Origin: JAENVU01 sp038250905
GTDB taxonomy: Bacteria; Actinomycetota; Acidimicrobiia; IMCC26256; JAENVU01
Reading direction: 5' to 3'
DNA: 64,000 bases
Assembly: GCA_038250905.1 (NCBI GenBank)
Contig: JBBSBV010000024.1
Span: 1 to 64,000 of the forward strand
The translations under genes and the position numbers were made by a program. The notes beneath the pieces are model-generated. The model was given only the letters and a program-made list of their open reading frames with translations. It was not told the origin of the DNA and did no database searches. Of this stretch, positions 15,575 to 25,153 are shown piece after piece (position 1 is the first letter of the stretch; each line of letters starts with the position of its first letter).

Positions 15575-17388
15575 GCGTGGCATCGGCCGAGGTCGCGGCC
15601 ACGGTCTCGAACCCGCCGGCCGAGCCGCGCCGGCCCTGGATCGGTCACGAAGCCGCCTGGGCTGCGGTCGTCGCCGCGGTACTGATCGCTCCGATCGTGA
15701 TCGCGATCGGGTTGATGGTGACCGGCCACGGAACCTATCGGCCCGGGTTCGACAACGCACTCATGGAACTCCGGGTGCGGGATGCGTTGCACCACTTCGT
15801 CTACACCGGCCCCTATTCGCGGTACGGCTGGTCCCACCCGGGCCCGTTCCTCTTCTATGTCGATGCGATCGCGTACAAGCTCTCGGGCGAGAGCACGCGC
15901 GCGTTGCCGGTGGCCGCGCTGGTGATCAACGGGATCGCACTGGGTGCGATGACCGCCATCGCCTACCGCATCGGACGACTCCCGGCGGTGATCTGGATGG
16001 CGGTGCCGACGGCGCTGCTCATGCGCACACTGGGCGCAGAGTTCCTCGGGAGCCCGTGGAATCCCGACGTGTCGCTGCTCATGTTCTTCGTGTTCGTCCT
16101 CGCGGCCTGGGGCCTCGCGGTTGGCACCCCGCGCATGGCTTGGATCCTGGTGGTGGTCGGCAGCTTCATCGTGCAGAACCACGTCGGCTACGCACTTCCC
16201 GTGGCCGTGATCGCCATCACCGCGACCGCGATACTGCTCTGGAATCGACGCCGGGCCGGAGCGAGTCTGCTCCTCCCCGATCGCGCCGCGTCGCGGTGGG
16301 CGCTCGTCGGATTGGCGGCCGTGCTCTGGGCGCTTCCGATCTACGGCGATCTGGTAGCCGGCAACTCCAACCTCCGCGACGTCGCCCGCTTCGCACTCGA
16401 CGGTGGGGCGTCGACCCACGAACCGAGAACCGGCGCACTCGTCGCGCTCCGTACCGTCGGCGCGCAGTGGGGGCCGCGTCCGGTCTGGGCCGCAGTTCTG
16501 CGCAAGGACCTGGCGTTCAACGGAGCGTTCGCGTACTCGGAGACCCGATGGTGGTTCCCGGTGCTGGGAATGCTCGCGATCGTCGGGCTCGGCGTGGCGT
16601 GGCGCCGCGCGCGACGGACGGTCGGACCGTTCGCCGCGCTGCTCGGCGTGGGATTCGTCGTCGCGTTGGCTTCGGTCGCGTCGATGCGCGGACTCGTGTA
16701 CGGCTACCTGACTCAATGGAACTCGGTGCTCGGCGCGGGGCTCGGCATCCTGGTCCTCGCCGGGATTTGGTATCTCATTCCGGAACGGTGGCTCTCGCGG
16801 GTCGGTCCCGGGTTCCTGGCGGTGGTGCTCGTTGTCGTTGCCGTGGTCGGCGTCGGGCTCGTGCGGGCCAGCGCCGATGCCCGCATCCCGTCGGACACCG
16901 TCTCGTACACCGTTGCGCAACAGCAGGCGTTGGCAGACGCGATCGGTCCGCCGACCGTGCGCGCCGTCGCCGACCGCAAGGGAGTGGTGGTGCTCGACAC
17001 CACGCACGGCGTGCTCGAGAGTCCCGCGCTGGCGCTCGAACTCGAACGGGCCGGCATCCCGGTTCGGGTCGTGGGTCGGGCGAGTTCCGTGCCGTACGGG
17101 CCCGACCGCCAGTGGCGCTGCGGCCCCTACCGCGCCCGGGTCACCTTGCTCACGGACGACGATGTGATCGCGAAGTACCGGCCGCCCTGGCCGCGGGTGG
17201 CGCATTGGGAGGTGCCGTACACCGCGGCGGAGCGGCAACGGCAGCTGTACGTGCGCGGGCTCTGGGCCTCCCGGCCGCCGAGTCCCGAGCGCACCACGAA
17301 GCTCACGATCTACGACTTGCAGATCGACGGACCGAAGTACGCGGTCGCGGCCTACGTGTCACCGCCGGGCGTGCAGCGCTGCCGTTGA
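15571..17388 (+). CDS. Polytopic membrane protein of the local 'WSHPGP' family
   Basis: 605 residues with about ten membrane helices, starting in ATGA. Residues about 58–115 carry the pattern 'DNALMELRVRD…GPYSRYGWSHPGPFLFYVD…LVING', shared with the proteins at 26998–29487 and 35731–37503. The layout (long first extracellular loop rich in Asp/Arg, many helices, C-terminal soluble domain of ~130 residues) resembles GT-C glycosyltransferases that use lipid-linked sugars, but the usual early acidic motif is replaced by 'DNAL.E'. I call it a probable glycosyltransferase-like protein of unknown substrate. It ends 11 bp from the convergent acyltransferase gene, with no terminator visible. Confidence 0.65.
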   Translation: MSVASAEVAATVSNPPAEPRRPWIGHEAAWAAVVAAVLIAPIVIAIGLMVTGHGTYRPGFDNALMELRVRDALHHFVYTGPYSRYGWSHPGPFLFYVDAIAYKLSGESTRALPVAALVINGIALGAMTAIAYRIGRLPAVIWMAVPTALLMRTLGAEFLGSPWNPDVSLLMFFVFVLAAWGLAVGTPRMAWILVVVGSFIVQNHVGYALPVAVIAITATAILLWNRRRAGASLLLPDRAASRWALVGLAAVLWALPIYGDLVAGNSNLRDVARFALDGGASTHEPRTGALVALRTVGAQWGPRPVWAAVLRKDLAFNGAFAYSETRWWFPVLGMLAIVGLGVAWRRARRTVGPFAALLGVGFVVALASVASMRGLVYGYLTQWNSVLGAGLGILVLAGIWYLIPERWLSRVGPGFLAVVLVVVAVVGVGLVRASADARIPSDTVSYTVAQQQALADAIGPPTVRAVADRKGVVVLDTTHGVLESPALALELERAGIPVRVVGRASSVPYGPDRQWRCGPYRARVTLLTDDDVIAKYRPPWPRVAHWEVPYTAAERQRQLYVRGLWASRPPSPERTTKLTIYDLQIDGPKYAVAAYVSPPGVQRCR

Positions 17389-17399
17389 CGCGCTGAAGT

Positions 17400-20096
17400 T
17401 CAGGGTGTGGTCGAGGTGGGTGTCGAGCCGTGGGTGTCGATCACCCGTTGGATCTGCGGTGTGAGCCACTTCCAAACGTCCACCGCTCCCGGGACCGAGA
17501 GGTGCACGCCATCGGAGAGCGGTGACGGCTTGATGGCGCAGACGTGCTCGCCGAACGGGATGAGCGTCACGTCCGGGTGCTGCTTCGCGAACTCGGCGTA
17601 GGTGGCGTTGAGCCAGCGCACGCGGTGTGGGTCGCCGAGACCGGGTGCCACCTGTGCGGCCTCGGCCGCATTTGGGGCGAGGCACGGGACGGTGAGCAGG
17701 ATCAGGGGAATGTTCCGGTGCGCGGCGACGGTTCGGGCTCGTTCGAGCTGACCGAGGAGGTTGCGGCGGAGGGCCGACGAGTACATGGCTTGGTGGTGGC
17801 CGCTGACGTTCCGATCCCACATGTCCCAGACGCCGGTGAGGAGCAGGAGTGCCCGCGCGTCGGCGACGTCGATTGCGCGGTTCCAGAACATCGGCCACTG
17901 CCGGCAGACCGAAGTCGGCGTCGTGAAGCGGGGTCCGACCGGCGTTCCGCGCTCGATGCCGCAGCCGACCATCCCGACACCGAGAACTCCCACCGGCGCA
18001 TCGTGGGCCTGGTTGGCCCCGGTGGCGAGGCTGAATGCCATGGAGTCTCCGGCGAGGACCACGCGCGGCGATGCGGTGTTGACCGCCTGGTCCAGCGCGA
18101 GTTTCTGCAGTTCGAGATACTGCCGCTTCATCGCGTCGATCGCGTTCTTGGGTCCCGACTGGAGGACCGACGGCGAAGCTCCAGTGGTCGGCTTCGGGTC
18201 GGCTTCGAGGTGGAGTCGGGGGATCAGCCAGTTGGCGACGAGATCCGCACCATCCTTGGAGAGGTGGACACCGTCGCTGCGGGTGACGACCCCTTTGACG
18301 GTCGAACGGTAACTGTCACCCGGGCAGAGAAACCCATAGAGATCCACGACCTCCGCGCTGTCGCGATGGGCTGCGACGGTTTCACTGATCACCCGGTTGG
18401 CCGCCTGGACCCGAGGTATCGCAAACGCGCCGGGCTGGTAACTCGTTGCCGCACTCGTCAGTGGGCTCACGCACGGGATCGTCAGCACCGTGACCTTCGC
18501 ACCGGTGTGCCCCGCGCGCGCGATCGCCCCTTCGAGCTGACGGCGGAAGGCCGCGTCCCAACCGGCGCTGCCCGGACCGACGAAGCTGTTCGTACCGTTC
18601 GGCTTCACGTCGAAGAGGTCCCACGCGCCCATGAGCAGGATCGCATGAGTGGGCTCGTAAGCCTTGGTGATGGCGGAAATTCCAGCTTCCCAGGGGCAGT
18701 CACCTGAGAAGTTGCTCGGGAACGAGACTTGCCCGTGGATCAGACGGCAACCGCCGGACCACCAGACGATGGGGTCGAGCCCGGCATCGACGAGTCCGGG
18801 GCGGAGGCTGTGGGCGACCGAGTCGCCGAAGAGGACCACGCGCGCACCGGCGCCACTCCCGGCGGACTGGTCGCCATTGCTGGTGCTTCCGGCCGAGGTG
18901 CTGGCGGTGGTGAGGACGAGAGCGGCGACGAGCGCGGTGGCAATGGCGGGAGTAGCGATGCGCCATTGGCGGGGGGTGAGAGCGCCGCGGCGGATGGGCA
19001 TTTCGATGAGGGAGTAGCTGGCGAGGGCGATGGCGAGCGCGACGGCGGTCTGGAGCGCGAAGAGCGGCCATCCGGTGAGCCCGATCCGCTCGGGGGACAT
19101 GACGATGTCGACGGGCCAGTGCCAGAGGTAGAGGCCGTAGCTGATGAGGCCGAGGCCGCGGAGGGGCGCGAGGGAGAGGACGCGGTTGATCGGGCCGCGG
19201 GTGGGGTGGGCGGCCGCGGCGATCACGAGTGCGGCCGCGATGCCGGCGACGGCGAATCCGCCCTGGTAGAGGCGGGGGGCCTGGCCGTCGAGCGTGGTCC
19301 ACATGACGGCGAGGACGAGGACGCCGACGATCGCGACGGCTTCGACCGCGATGCGGGTGATGCGGTCTCTGGGGAATCCCCAGATCGCAACCGCGGCGGC
19401 GATGGTGATGCCGGCGAACAGGGCGAAGGATCGGGTGTCGGTGCCGTAGTAGGCGCGGTTGGTGTTGGCCTTGCTGTAGACGGCGGCCATCAGGACGGTG
19501 GACGCGATGCCGCAGGTCACCGCGGTGACGAGGACGGCCATGGCGGTCTTGCGCTTCCACCACGCGGCGAGGCCGACGAAGATCAGTGGCCAGAGAAGGT
19601 AGAACTGTTCTTCGATCGCGAGGCTCCACGTGTGTTGCAGCGGCGAGGGTGCGAGGAACAGGTCGAAGTAGCTCTGATGGGCGAAGATCGCCCGCCAGTT
19701 CGCGACGTACGCGATGGTGGCGAGGGCATCGCCGCGGATGCGGGTGAGCTCCGCGGGATTCGCGAACACGACGCAGTAGAGCGCGACGCCGAGCAGTACG
19801 AGTGCGAGGGCAGGGAGCAGTCGCCGGGCGCGGCGGGCCCAGAAGTGGGAGAGCGAGACGTGGTCGGTGCGGCGCCATTCCGCGAGGAGTAGGGACGTGA
19901 TCAGGTAACCCGACAGGACGAAGAAGAGGTCGACGCCGAGGTAGCCCCCTTTGAGGTGGCCACCGTGGTAGAGCAGAACCCCGGCCACCGCCACGCCGCG
20001 CAGCCCGTCGAGCGCGCCGATGTGCGGCAACGACACCCCGGCCGTGCTCGAGGTGGTCCGTGGTCCGGGGGTTCCGGTCGGAGCAGGCACGCTCAC
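17400..20096 (-). CDS. Acyltransferase 3 fused to two tandem SGNH domains
   Basis: 898 residues from the GTG that forms GTGA with the upstream stop. Residues about 22–385 are an OafA-type acyltransferase ('IGALDGLRGVAVAGVLLYHGG', 'LGVDLFFVLSGYLIT', 'TWSLAIEEQFYLLWP'). Two SGNH hydrolase-like domains follow. The first has 'VVLFGDSVAHSL' and 'DGVHLSKDG'; the second has 'VVLAGDSMAFSL' and 'DGVHLSVPG', so each retains Ser and the Asp-x-x-His pair. Acyltransferase–SGNH proteins O-acetylate surface glycans, the SGNH part receiving the acyl group outside the membrane. Carrying two SGNH units is unusual. Co-transcribed with the AftD-like gene, it probably decorates an arabinan-like or other exported polymer. 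Confidence 0.85.
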   Translation of the reverse strand: MSVPAPTGTPGPRTTSSTAGVSLPHIGALDGLRGVAVAGVLLYHGGHLKGGYLGVDLFFVLSGYLITSLLLAEWRRTDHVSLSHFWARRARRLLPALALVLLGVALYCVVFANPAELTRIRGDALATIAYVANWRAIFAHQSYFDLFLAPSPLQHTWSLAIEEQFYLLWPLIFVGLAAWWKRKTAMAVLVTAVTCGIASTVLMAAVYSKANTNRAYYGTDTRSFALFAGITIAAAVAIWGFPRDRITRIAVEAVAIVGVLVLAVMWTTLDGQAPRLYQGGFAVAGIAAALVIAAAAHPTRGPINRVLSLAPLRGLGLISYGLYLWHWPVDIVMSPERIGLTGWPLFALQTAVALAIALASYSLIEMPIRRGALTPRQWRIATPAIATALVAALVLTTASTSAGSTSNGDQSAGSGAGARVVLFGDSVAHSLRPGLVDAGLDPIVWWSGGCRLIHGQVSFPSNFSGDCPWEAGISAITKAYEPTHAILLMGAWDLFDVKPNGTNSFVGPGSAGWDAAFRRQLEGAIARAGHTGAKVTVLTIPCVSPLTSAATSYQPGAFAIPRVQAANRVISETVAAHRDSAEVVDLYGFLCPGDSYRSTVKGVVTRSDGVHLSKDGADLVANWLIPRLHLEADPKPTTGASPSVLQSGPKNAIDAMKRQYLELQKLALDQAVNTASPRVVLAGDSMAFSLATGANQAHDAPVGVLGVGMVGCGIERGTPVGPRFTTPTSVCRQWPMFWNRAIDVADARALLLLTGVWDMWDRNVSGHHQAMYSSALRRNLLGQLERARTVAAHRNIPLILLTVPCLAPNAAEAAQVAPGLGDPHRVRWLNATYAEFAKQHPDVTLIPFGEHVCAIKPSPLSDGVHLSVPGAVDVWKWLTPQIQRVIDTHGSTPTSTTP

Positions 20097-23000
20097 ACCG
20101 ACACGTCGTCCTCGGTCGCCGGCTCGACGTCGGCTTCCGACTCGTCGACCGGATCGCGACGGACGAGACCGACGACCCCGTCGACGGCTAGCAGGACGAC
20201 GACGAGCCAGGCCGATGTCCGGAGCCGTTCGAAGAAGATCGGCCAGTCGAACGTGGCGGGGTAGTCGTGGCGGAGTTGGCCCGACGTGACCCAGGCCAGG
20301 ATCACGAGGACGATGACCGCGGGCGTCACGCGCAGCACACCCCGCCATCTCGGGCTGATCAACGCGGCGGCGGTGAGGATCGCGACGGGCAGCGCGGTCC
20401 ACGGGCGGCTCAGGACTCCGGCGGCGATGCCCGCACCGATCGCGGTGACCGCCAGTGCGACGGCGCGCGGACGGTGCCCGCCGGTGCGGAAGGGATTCAC
20501 CAGGGCGCGGGTCCCGATCTCGCGCGGGTTCTCGACCGCGTCGCGCCGGCGCCGAGCGCGCACCCACGAGCCGATCACGATGCCGAAGCATGCGAGCAGG
20601 CCGAGGATGGAGAGCGCGAACGCGATGCGCATCTGGTTCTGCGGTGTCCACTCGACCATTACGTGCAGAGGTCCGGTGTGTCCGTGCGGGTCGATCCGCC
20701 ACCCGTTCGCGTAGCCGTCGACGAGTTGGGCCGGTCCGAGGTCCTTGCCGTCGAGGGTGGCGTGCCAACCGGGGTTGAGGCTCTGGCCGACGACGAGCCA
20801 GGTGGGCTTCGTCGCGCCGTCGACCCGGACGGTGTAAGAGGTCTCGGTCTTGTGGGTCACGGTCGCCTTCGGCACGCTGGCGGGGGGTGTCGCGGCGCGC
20901 AGCAGCGTCGCGGGTGCCGTCGCGGCGCCCCCGGCCGCCGAACTGAGCACCACGCGGCTGAAGTCGAGACCGGTCTTGTCGTTCATCTTCCCGTAGAGCG
21001 AATGTGCGCCGGCCGCCAGGTGGAGGGATGCGGTCGGATCGCACGCCTGGAACTTGATGGGGCGACCGTCGAGCGCGTCCGCCGTGGTCCCGGACAGGCG
21101 AATCGGGAAGGGGGTGCCGTCGACCGAGAGGAGGTCGGTGATGCAGGTGTTCGGGAGGTCGACGGGTCGGGCGGCCTGCTGCACGCCGGGAATGCCGAGG
21201 TCGACGATGGCGACCGGCAGGGTGATCACCGTCCCGAAGTTGCCGGACGGTCGCTGCTCCTTGCGGACCTGGGTGATCGTGAACCGCAGGTGGTCACCGG
21301 TCAGCGGCGCGAAGTGCAGCGGCACGGTGACGACACCGTGGTTGCCGGGTGGGATGGCGGGCAGGTCGACGGTCCGGCTCTCGGGCCCGGCGTCGAGGCG
21401 GATCTGGGTGGGCACGGAGTGGCGGCCGTCCGCCTGCACCTGGAGGTCCATGTGGTCGAACGTGGTCGGCGCCGGGAGGGCGATGTCGATCGCTTCGCCC
21501 GTGATCTTCTTGCCGATCGTCTGCCATTCGGTGGTCGGGTCGCCGTCGACCGCGGTGGACACCCGGGTCGTCGGGTCGCCGACCGTGGTCTTCTTGCCGT
21601 GGGTGACGGTGATGCCGCCGGCCTTGACGTCGGGGATTCCGAGCCGCGCGTCGATGGTCTGGTCGAACGTGTTGGGGCTGAGCTGCGCGGTGCCGGTGAG
21701 GGTGAAGTCGCGTGCGGTCGGCAAGGCGAACTCGCGGCGCAGTTCGGTCTCGTTGCGGGTCATCACGATGGCGAGCGCGTGGTCGAGCGATGCCTGCCCG
21801 AGGCCACTCAGGAGATCGTGCGGGAGGCGGATCGCCTCGATCGCGCGGATCGGTTGCGAAGGATGCGCGTCGTCGTGCAGGCCGACCTCGGCGAAACCCA
21901 CCCCCGACTTGCGCAGTTGGGCCTTCTCACTCGGACCGTTGCCCACCCGGTTGGCCACGGTGCCGGCGATCTGGATCTCGAGCTGGGAGAACTTCCGGGT
22001 CGGAAACGTGAGCGTCTGACCGCGACGGGTGCGTGATGCCGGGGCGAGGTCCCGGACGATCTCGTGCTTCCCGTCGAAACGGATCCGGACCTTGGTGATC
22101 CAGCGGCCGCGGCCCTTGCCGAACGGTTGCACGACGTGGACCGAACCGGTGCGGATCGGTCCGTTGAGGTTGATCTGCAACGTCTCGGGTCCGACCTTGG
22201 AGAGCCCGGACGCCACTTCCCACGCGGTGAGGAGTCGGCCGTCGAGCGCAGCCGAGGGCCGGGCGTCGGGGGAGTACCCGAACGACGGCGTGCCGTAGGT
22301 GGTGGCGCGGGTCGACTTCAAGCCGTGCAGGTCGGTGACGGTGCGGCTCGCGTCGGTGATGCCGGGGAACACGTCGAGGCGTTGGTCGAGCAGGTCCGGT
22401 TCGAGGGGCTGCTCCCCGGGCTGTTCGGTGTATCCGTAGTTGTTGCTCATCGAGGCCCAGCGCATACCGCGGCGCCGGTTGGTGTCGGTGACGATCAGGA
22501 CGCCGTGGTCTCCGGCCGCGGCCTTCAGGGCCTTCGGTCGGCCTTCGTAGGAAGGGGAGTAGAGGACGAGTCGACGCGCGTCGAGCAGGCCCGCGCTCGC
22601 GAGGTCGACGAGTCCTTCGCCATCGCCGTCGACCACGATGGGGTCGCTCGCGGTCTTGGCCCGGACGATGGCCAGCGGGTCCTTCACCGCGAGGACGGCA
22701 ACGGGAGCCGGCTCGGGCTTGGCGGGCTTCGCCAGGTTCCCGAGGTCGGGGAACCGCAGGACGCCGGGGATCTTCGTGCCGAACGTCTTCGGTGCTTCGA
22801 GCCCGGCCGGCGGGTGGTGGGTGAAGATGTCCCACAACGCGCGGGCGGGAATCAACGAGAAGCGGTCGGTCTGCAGGTCCATCCGCAACAGCACGTCACC
22901 CGCGCCCATCAACCGGGCGATCGGGGCCACCGCGTTCGGGTCGAGGATTGCACCCTGCAACCGCTGGTCGACCGCGATCAGGAGGTTGGCCGACGCCTCG

Positions 23001-24526
23001 GTGCCCCACGGCACGAGTTCGCGTGCCACGTAGTCACGCTTCAGGAGACCAGGCTCGATCGGGTCGATGGTGTCGCCCCATCGGTAGGCCGCGAAGTCGG
23101 CGCCGGGCAGCCCGAGGACACGGGTCGTGTGCGGCTTCTGGTCGAGGGCGCGCGCGGCCTGGGTCCAGTAGTTCGGGATGTCCTGCGGGCGTTCGAGGTA
23201 TGCGCTGTAGTACCGACCGTTCCAAACGCCGGGGTTCCCGGCGATGCAGAGCACGGCGATCACGCTGGTCATCGCGAGACCGACGACGGTGCGACCCCGG
23301 CGGGCCAACGCGTCCGAGACGGCCGAGACCGCGACCGCGAGCAGCGCAGCGAAGGCCAGGACCAGGAGCGGCAGCGCGCGTGACGTGCTGCGAAGCGCAA
23401 GGCCGGCCGTCGAACCCGTTGCCCAGCTCTTGATGATCGAACCCAGCACCGTCGGGTCGTGGTACGGCGACGCGGCGACCGCGATCGTCACCGCGATCAC
23501 GGCCATGACGACGAAGAAGACCCGGTCCCGCCACCGGAGCACCGCGGCGGCGACCATCGCCAGCAGCGGGATCGAGAAGCTCGCGGCGATGACGAGGGGC
23601 CGGTGGTTGAGGTCGAGCACCGCGTCGTTCCAGTAGCCGCGGCGGTCGGAGCCGTAGAAGAACCAGTAACCCAGGCCCCGCAGGATCTCGGTGGCGGTCG
23701 ACGTGGCCGACACCGATTCGATCGACTCCGTGAACCGCAGGATGCTCAACCCGTACTTCGCCTGGATCACGAGTCCGGCGGCCCACCAGAGCGACGCCAC
23801 GACCGTGAGGAGCACGGTCCGCCAGGTGAAGCGCCAGACTGCGGCCCAGTCGGTGTCGCGGCGCACCCACACCGCGTACGGGATCCAGAGCGTGGGGCCG
23901 ATGAGCGCATACAGCAGCGCCGGGAGGTTCACCGCGCCGACGAGTTGCACGGTGATCGCGATCAGGGCCGCGTACCGCCAGGGGCGGCCGCGTAATCCGA
24001 GGATCACGAACGCGAGCATCCACGGCAGTCCCGCCCACGGGCTGAGGAGCACGCTGAGACGAGAGGAGTACTGGAGGACGTAGGGCGTGAAGGCGTAGGC
24101 GAGGACACCGACGACGACGCCGGCCCCGCGCACGTCGAGCGTGCGCAGCAGGAACCGCATGCCGAGGCCGGCCGCGAAGATCAGCGTCCCGAGCCACAGC
24201 CGTTGGGTCACCCAGCCCGGGACTCCGAGCACCTCCTGGAGCACCCAGTAGAACGGCCCCATCGGAAACAGGTAGCCGACGGTCTGGTGGCTGACCGTCC
24301 CGAGCCCGATGTGCGGATCCCAGAGCGAACTGGCGTCGGCCAGGAACCGACCGGGATCGATGGTGAGGTAGCTCTTGGTGTCGGCGATGACCCGGCCCGG
24401 GCTCGTCGCGAGCACCGGGACGTACGCCAGAAGGCCGAGGACGAGGATTCCGACCCGGTCGAGGAAGGCGGCGCGATCACGCCTGGAACGGGGACGTGCC
24501 GACGTCGTGGGTAAGGCGGCGGTCAT
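20093..24526 (-). CDS. aftD: AftD-like arabinofuranosyltransferase (DUF3367 type), large GT-C protein
   Basis: 1477 residues, close to mycobacterial AftD in size and plan. The N-terminal half is a GT-C membrane domain: after the first helix comes 'SPGRVIADTKSYLTIDP', with the conserved Asp, then 'HIGLGTVSHQTVGYLFPMGPFYW'. About eleven helices follow. The central 700 residues are extracytoplasmic, with beta-sandwich units around 'TWEVASGL'-like segments resembling discoidin/carbohydrate-binding modules. Two or three helices and a basic-acidic tail close the protein. AftD adds alpha-1,3-arabinofuranose to arabinogalactan and lipoarabinomannan. Whether this organism makes arabinan is not shown here. 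The ATG has GGGGA about ten bases upstream. The symbol reflects family resemblance only. Confidence 0.7.
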   Translation of the reverse strand: MTAALPTTSARPRSRRDRAAFLDRVGILVLGLLAYVPVLATSPGRVIADTKSYLTIDPGRFLADASSLWDPHIGLGTVSHQTVGYLFPMGPFYWVLQEVLGVPGWVTQRLWLGTLIFAAGLGMRFLLRTLDVRGAGVVVGVLAYAFTPYVLQYSSRLSVLLSPWAGLPWMLAFVILGLRGRPWRYAALIAITVQLVGAVNLPALLYALIGPTLWIPYAVWVRRDTDWAAVWRFTWRTVLLTVVASLWWAAGLVIQAKYGLSILRFTESIESVSATSTATEILRGLGYWFFYGSDRRGYWNDAVLDLNHRPLVIAASFSIPLLAMVAAAVLRWRDRVFFVVMAVIAVTIAVAASPYHDPTVLGSIIKSWATGSTAGLALRSTSRALPLLVLAFAALLAVAVSAVSDALARRGRTVVGLAMTSVIAVLCIAGNPGVWNGRYYSAYLERPQDIPNYWTQAARALDQKPHTTRVLGLPGADFAAYRWGDTIDPIEPGLLKRDYVARELVPWGTEASANLLIAVDQRLQGAILDPNAVAPIARLMGAGDVLLRMDLQTDRFSLIPARALWDIFTHHPPAGLEAPKTFGTKIPGVLRFPDLGNLAKPAKPEPAPVAVLAVKDPLAIVRAKTASDPIVVDGDGEGLVDLASAGLLDARRLVLYSPSYEGRPKALKAAAGDHGVLIVTDTNRRRGMRWASMSNNYGYTEQPGEQPLEPDLLDQRLDVFPGITDASRTVTDLHGLKSTRATTYGTPSFGYSPDARPSAALDGRLLTAWEVASGLSKVGPETLQINLNGPIRTGSVHVVQPFGKGRGRWITKVRIRFDGKHEIVRDLAPASRTRRGQTLTFPTRKFSQLEIQIAGTVANRVGNGPSEKAQLRKSGVGFAEVGLHDDAHPSQPIRAIEAIRLPHDLLSGLGQASLDHALAIVMTRNETELRREFALPTARDFTLTGTAQLSPNTFDQTIDARLGIPDVKAGGITVTHGKKTTVGDPTTRVSTAVDGDPTTEWQTIGKKITGEAIDIALPAPTTFDHMDLQVQADGRHSVPTQIRLDAGPESRTVDLPAIPPGNHGVVTVPLHFAPLTGDHLRFTITQVRKEQRPSGNFGTVITLPVAIVDLGIPGVQQAARPVDLPNTCITDLLSVDGTPFPIRLSGTTADALDGRPIKFQACDPTASLHLAAGAHSLYGKMNDKTGLDFSRVVLSSAAGGAATAPATLLRAATPPASVPKATVTHKTETSYTVRVDGATKPTWLVVGQSLNPGWHATLDGKDLGPAQLVDGYANGWRIDPHGHTGPLHVMVEWTPQNQMRIAFALSILGLLACFGIVIGSWVRARRRRDAVENPREIGTRALVNPFRTGGHRPRAVALAVTAIGAGIAAGVLSRPWTALPVAILTAAALISPRWRGVLRVTPAVIVLVILAWVTSGQLRHDYPATFDWPIFFERLRTSAWLVVVLLAVDGVVGLVRRDPVDESEADVEPATEDDVSV

Positions 24527-24714
24527 TGTTGGTGTTGTCCCCAGTCTTCACGCCACCACTTATCCGCAGGGCCGGAAAGTGTACCGGTCCCCAGGTCGGA
24601 TCCGGTCGCGCCGGGTCTCCTCGGCGGGCACTGTCACACCGGCCCGGTACGGTCGCCGTTCCGGGCGTCGAAGCGACCGGGAGCCAACTTCCTCCGCATT
24701 TCCCCGTGTGGCAG

Positions 24715-24740
24715 CGCGCCGGTCCGATCGGACCGGCGCG
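24715..24740. repeat. 26-bp perfect palindrome upstream of the SSB-like gene
   Basis: Bases 24715–24727 are the exact reverse complement of 24728–24740, with no spacer (centre CGATCG). It lies 41 bp before the ATG at 24782 in the 255-bp gap between divergent genes. No U-tract follows, so an operator or a cruciform-forming site is more plausible than a terminator. The rest of the gap shows only the Shine-Dalgarno sequences. Confidence 0.85.
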
Positions 24741-24781
24741 TCACCGTCGGCGCGGTCACGGACCGTGGAGGAGTTGGAGCA

Positions 24782-25135
24782 ATGGAGATGAATCTGGTCG
24801 TGGTACGGGGTCCGTTGTCGGGCCCGCCCGAGGTCCGGACCCTGCCGTCGGGATCGTCGGTCGCCACCCTCGGGATCCGTAGTCGGGCCGGGGTCCGGCC
24901 GACCTCGGTTCCGGTGACGGTGTGGGATCCGCCGGCCTGGCTGAGCGAGCTGACCGAGGGGGACGACGTGATCGTCCTCGGTGCCGTGCGCCGGCGCTTC
25001 TACCGGGCCGGCGCGAGCACCGGCAGCCGGGTCGACGTGGAGTCGGCCTTCATCGGGCGGGCGGGCAAGCGGCAGGTGGGCGCCGTGGCCAAGCGGCTCG
25101 AGGCCGGCCTCGACGCGCTCCTGGCGGGTGAGTGA
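24782..25135 (+). CDS. Single-stranded DNA-binding (OB-fold) protein, SSB-like
   Basis: 117 residues. GGAGGAG lies about ten bases before the ATG. 'MNLVVVRGPLSGPPEVRTLPSGSSVATLGI' starts an SSB-type OB fold; 'VPVTVWDPPAWLSELTEGDDVIVLGAVRRRFYRAG' supplies the next strands with the W and the G-D-x-V-x-V-x-G turn common in SSB. The C-terminus lacks the acidic D-D-I-P-F tip of the replicative SSB and ends 'LLAGE', so this is probably an accessory SSB-like protein. It stands alone, followed by non-coding sequence with a tRNA-like element. Confidence 0.7.
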   Translation: MEMNLVVVRGPLSGPPEVRTLPSGSSVATLGIRSRAGVRPTSVPVTVWDPPAWLSELTEGDDVIVLGAVRRRFYRAGASTGSRVDVESAFIGRAGKRQVGAVAKRLEAGLDALLAGE

Positions 25136-25153
25136 GGGAGACATCGCGGGTCG

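Noticed and set aside
18729..19892. Long plus-strand open frame opposite the acyltransferase–SGNH gene
   Set aside because: Glu/Gly/Asp-rich shadow typical of GC-rich antisense frames, with no recognisable motif.
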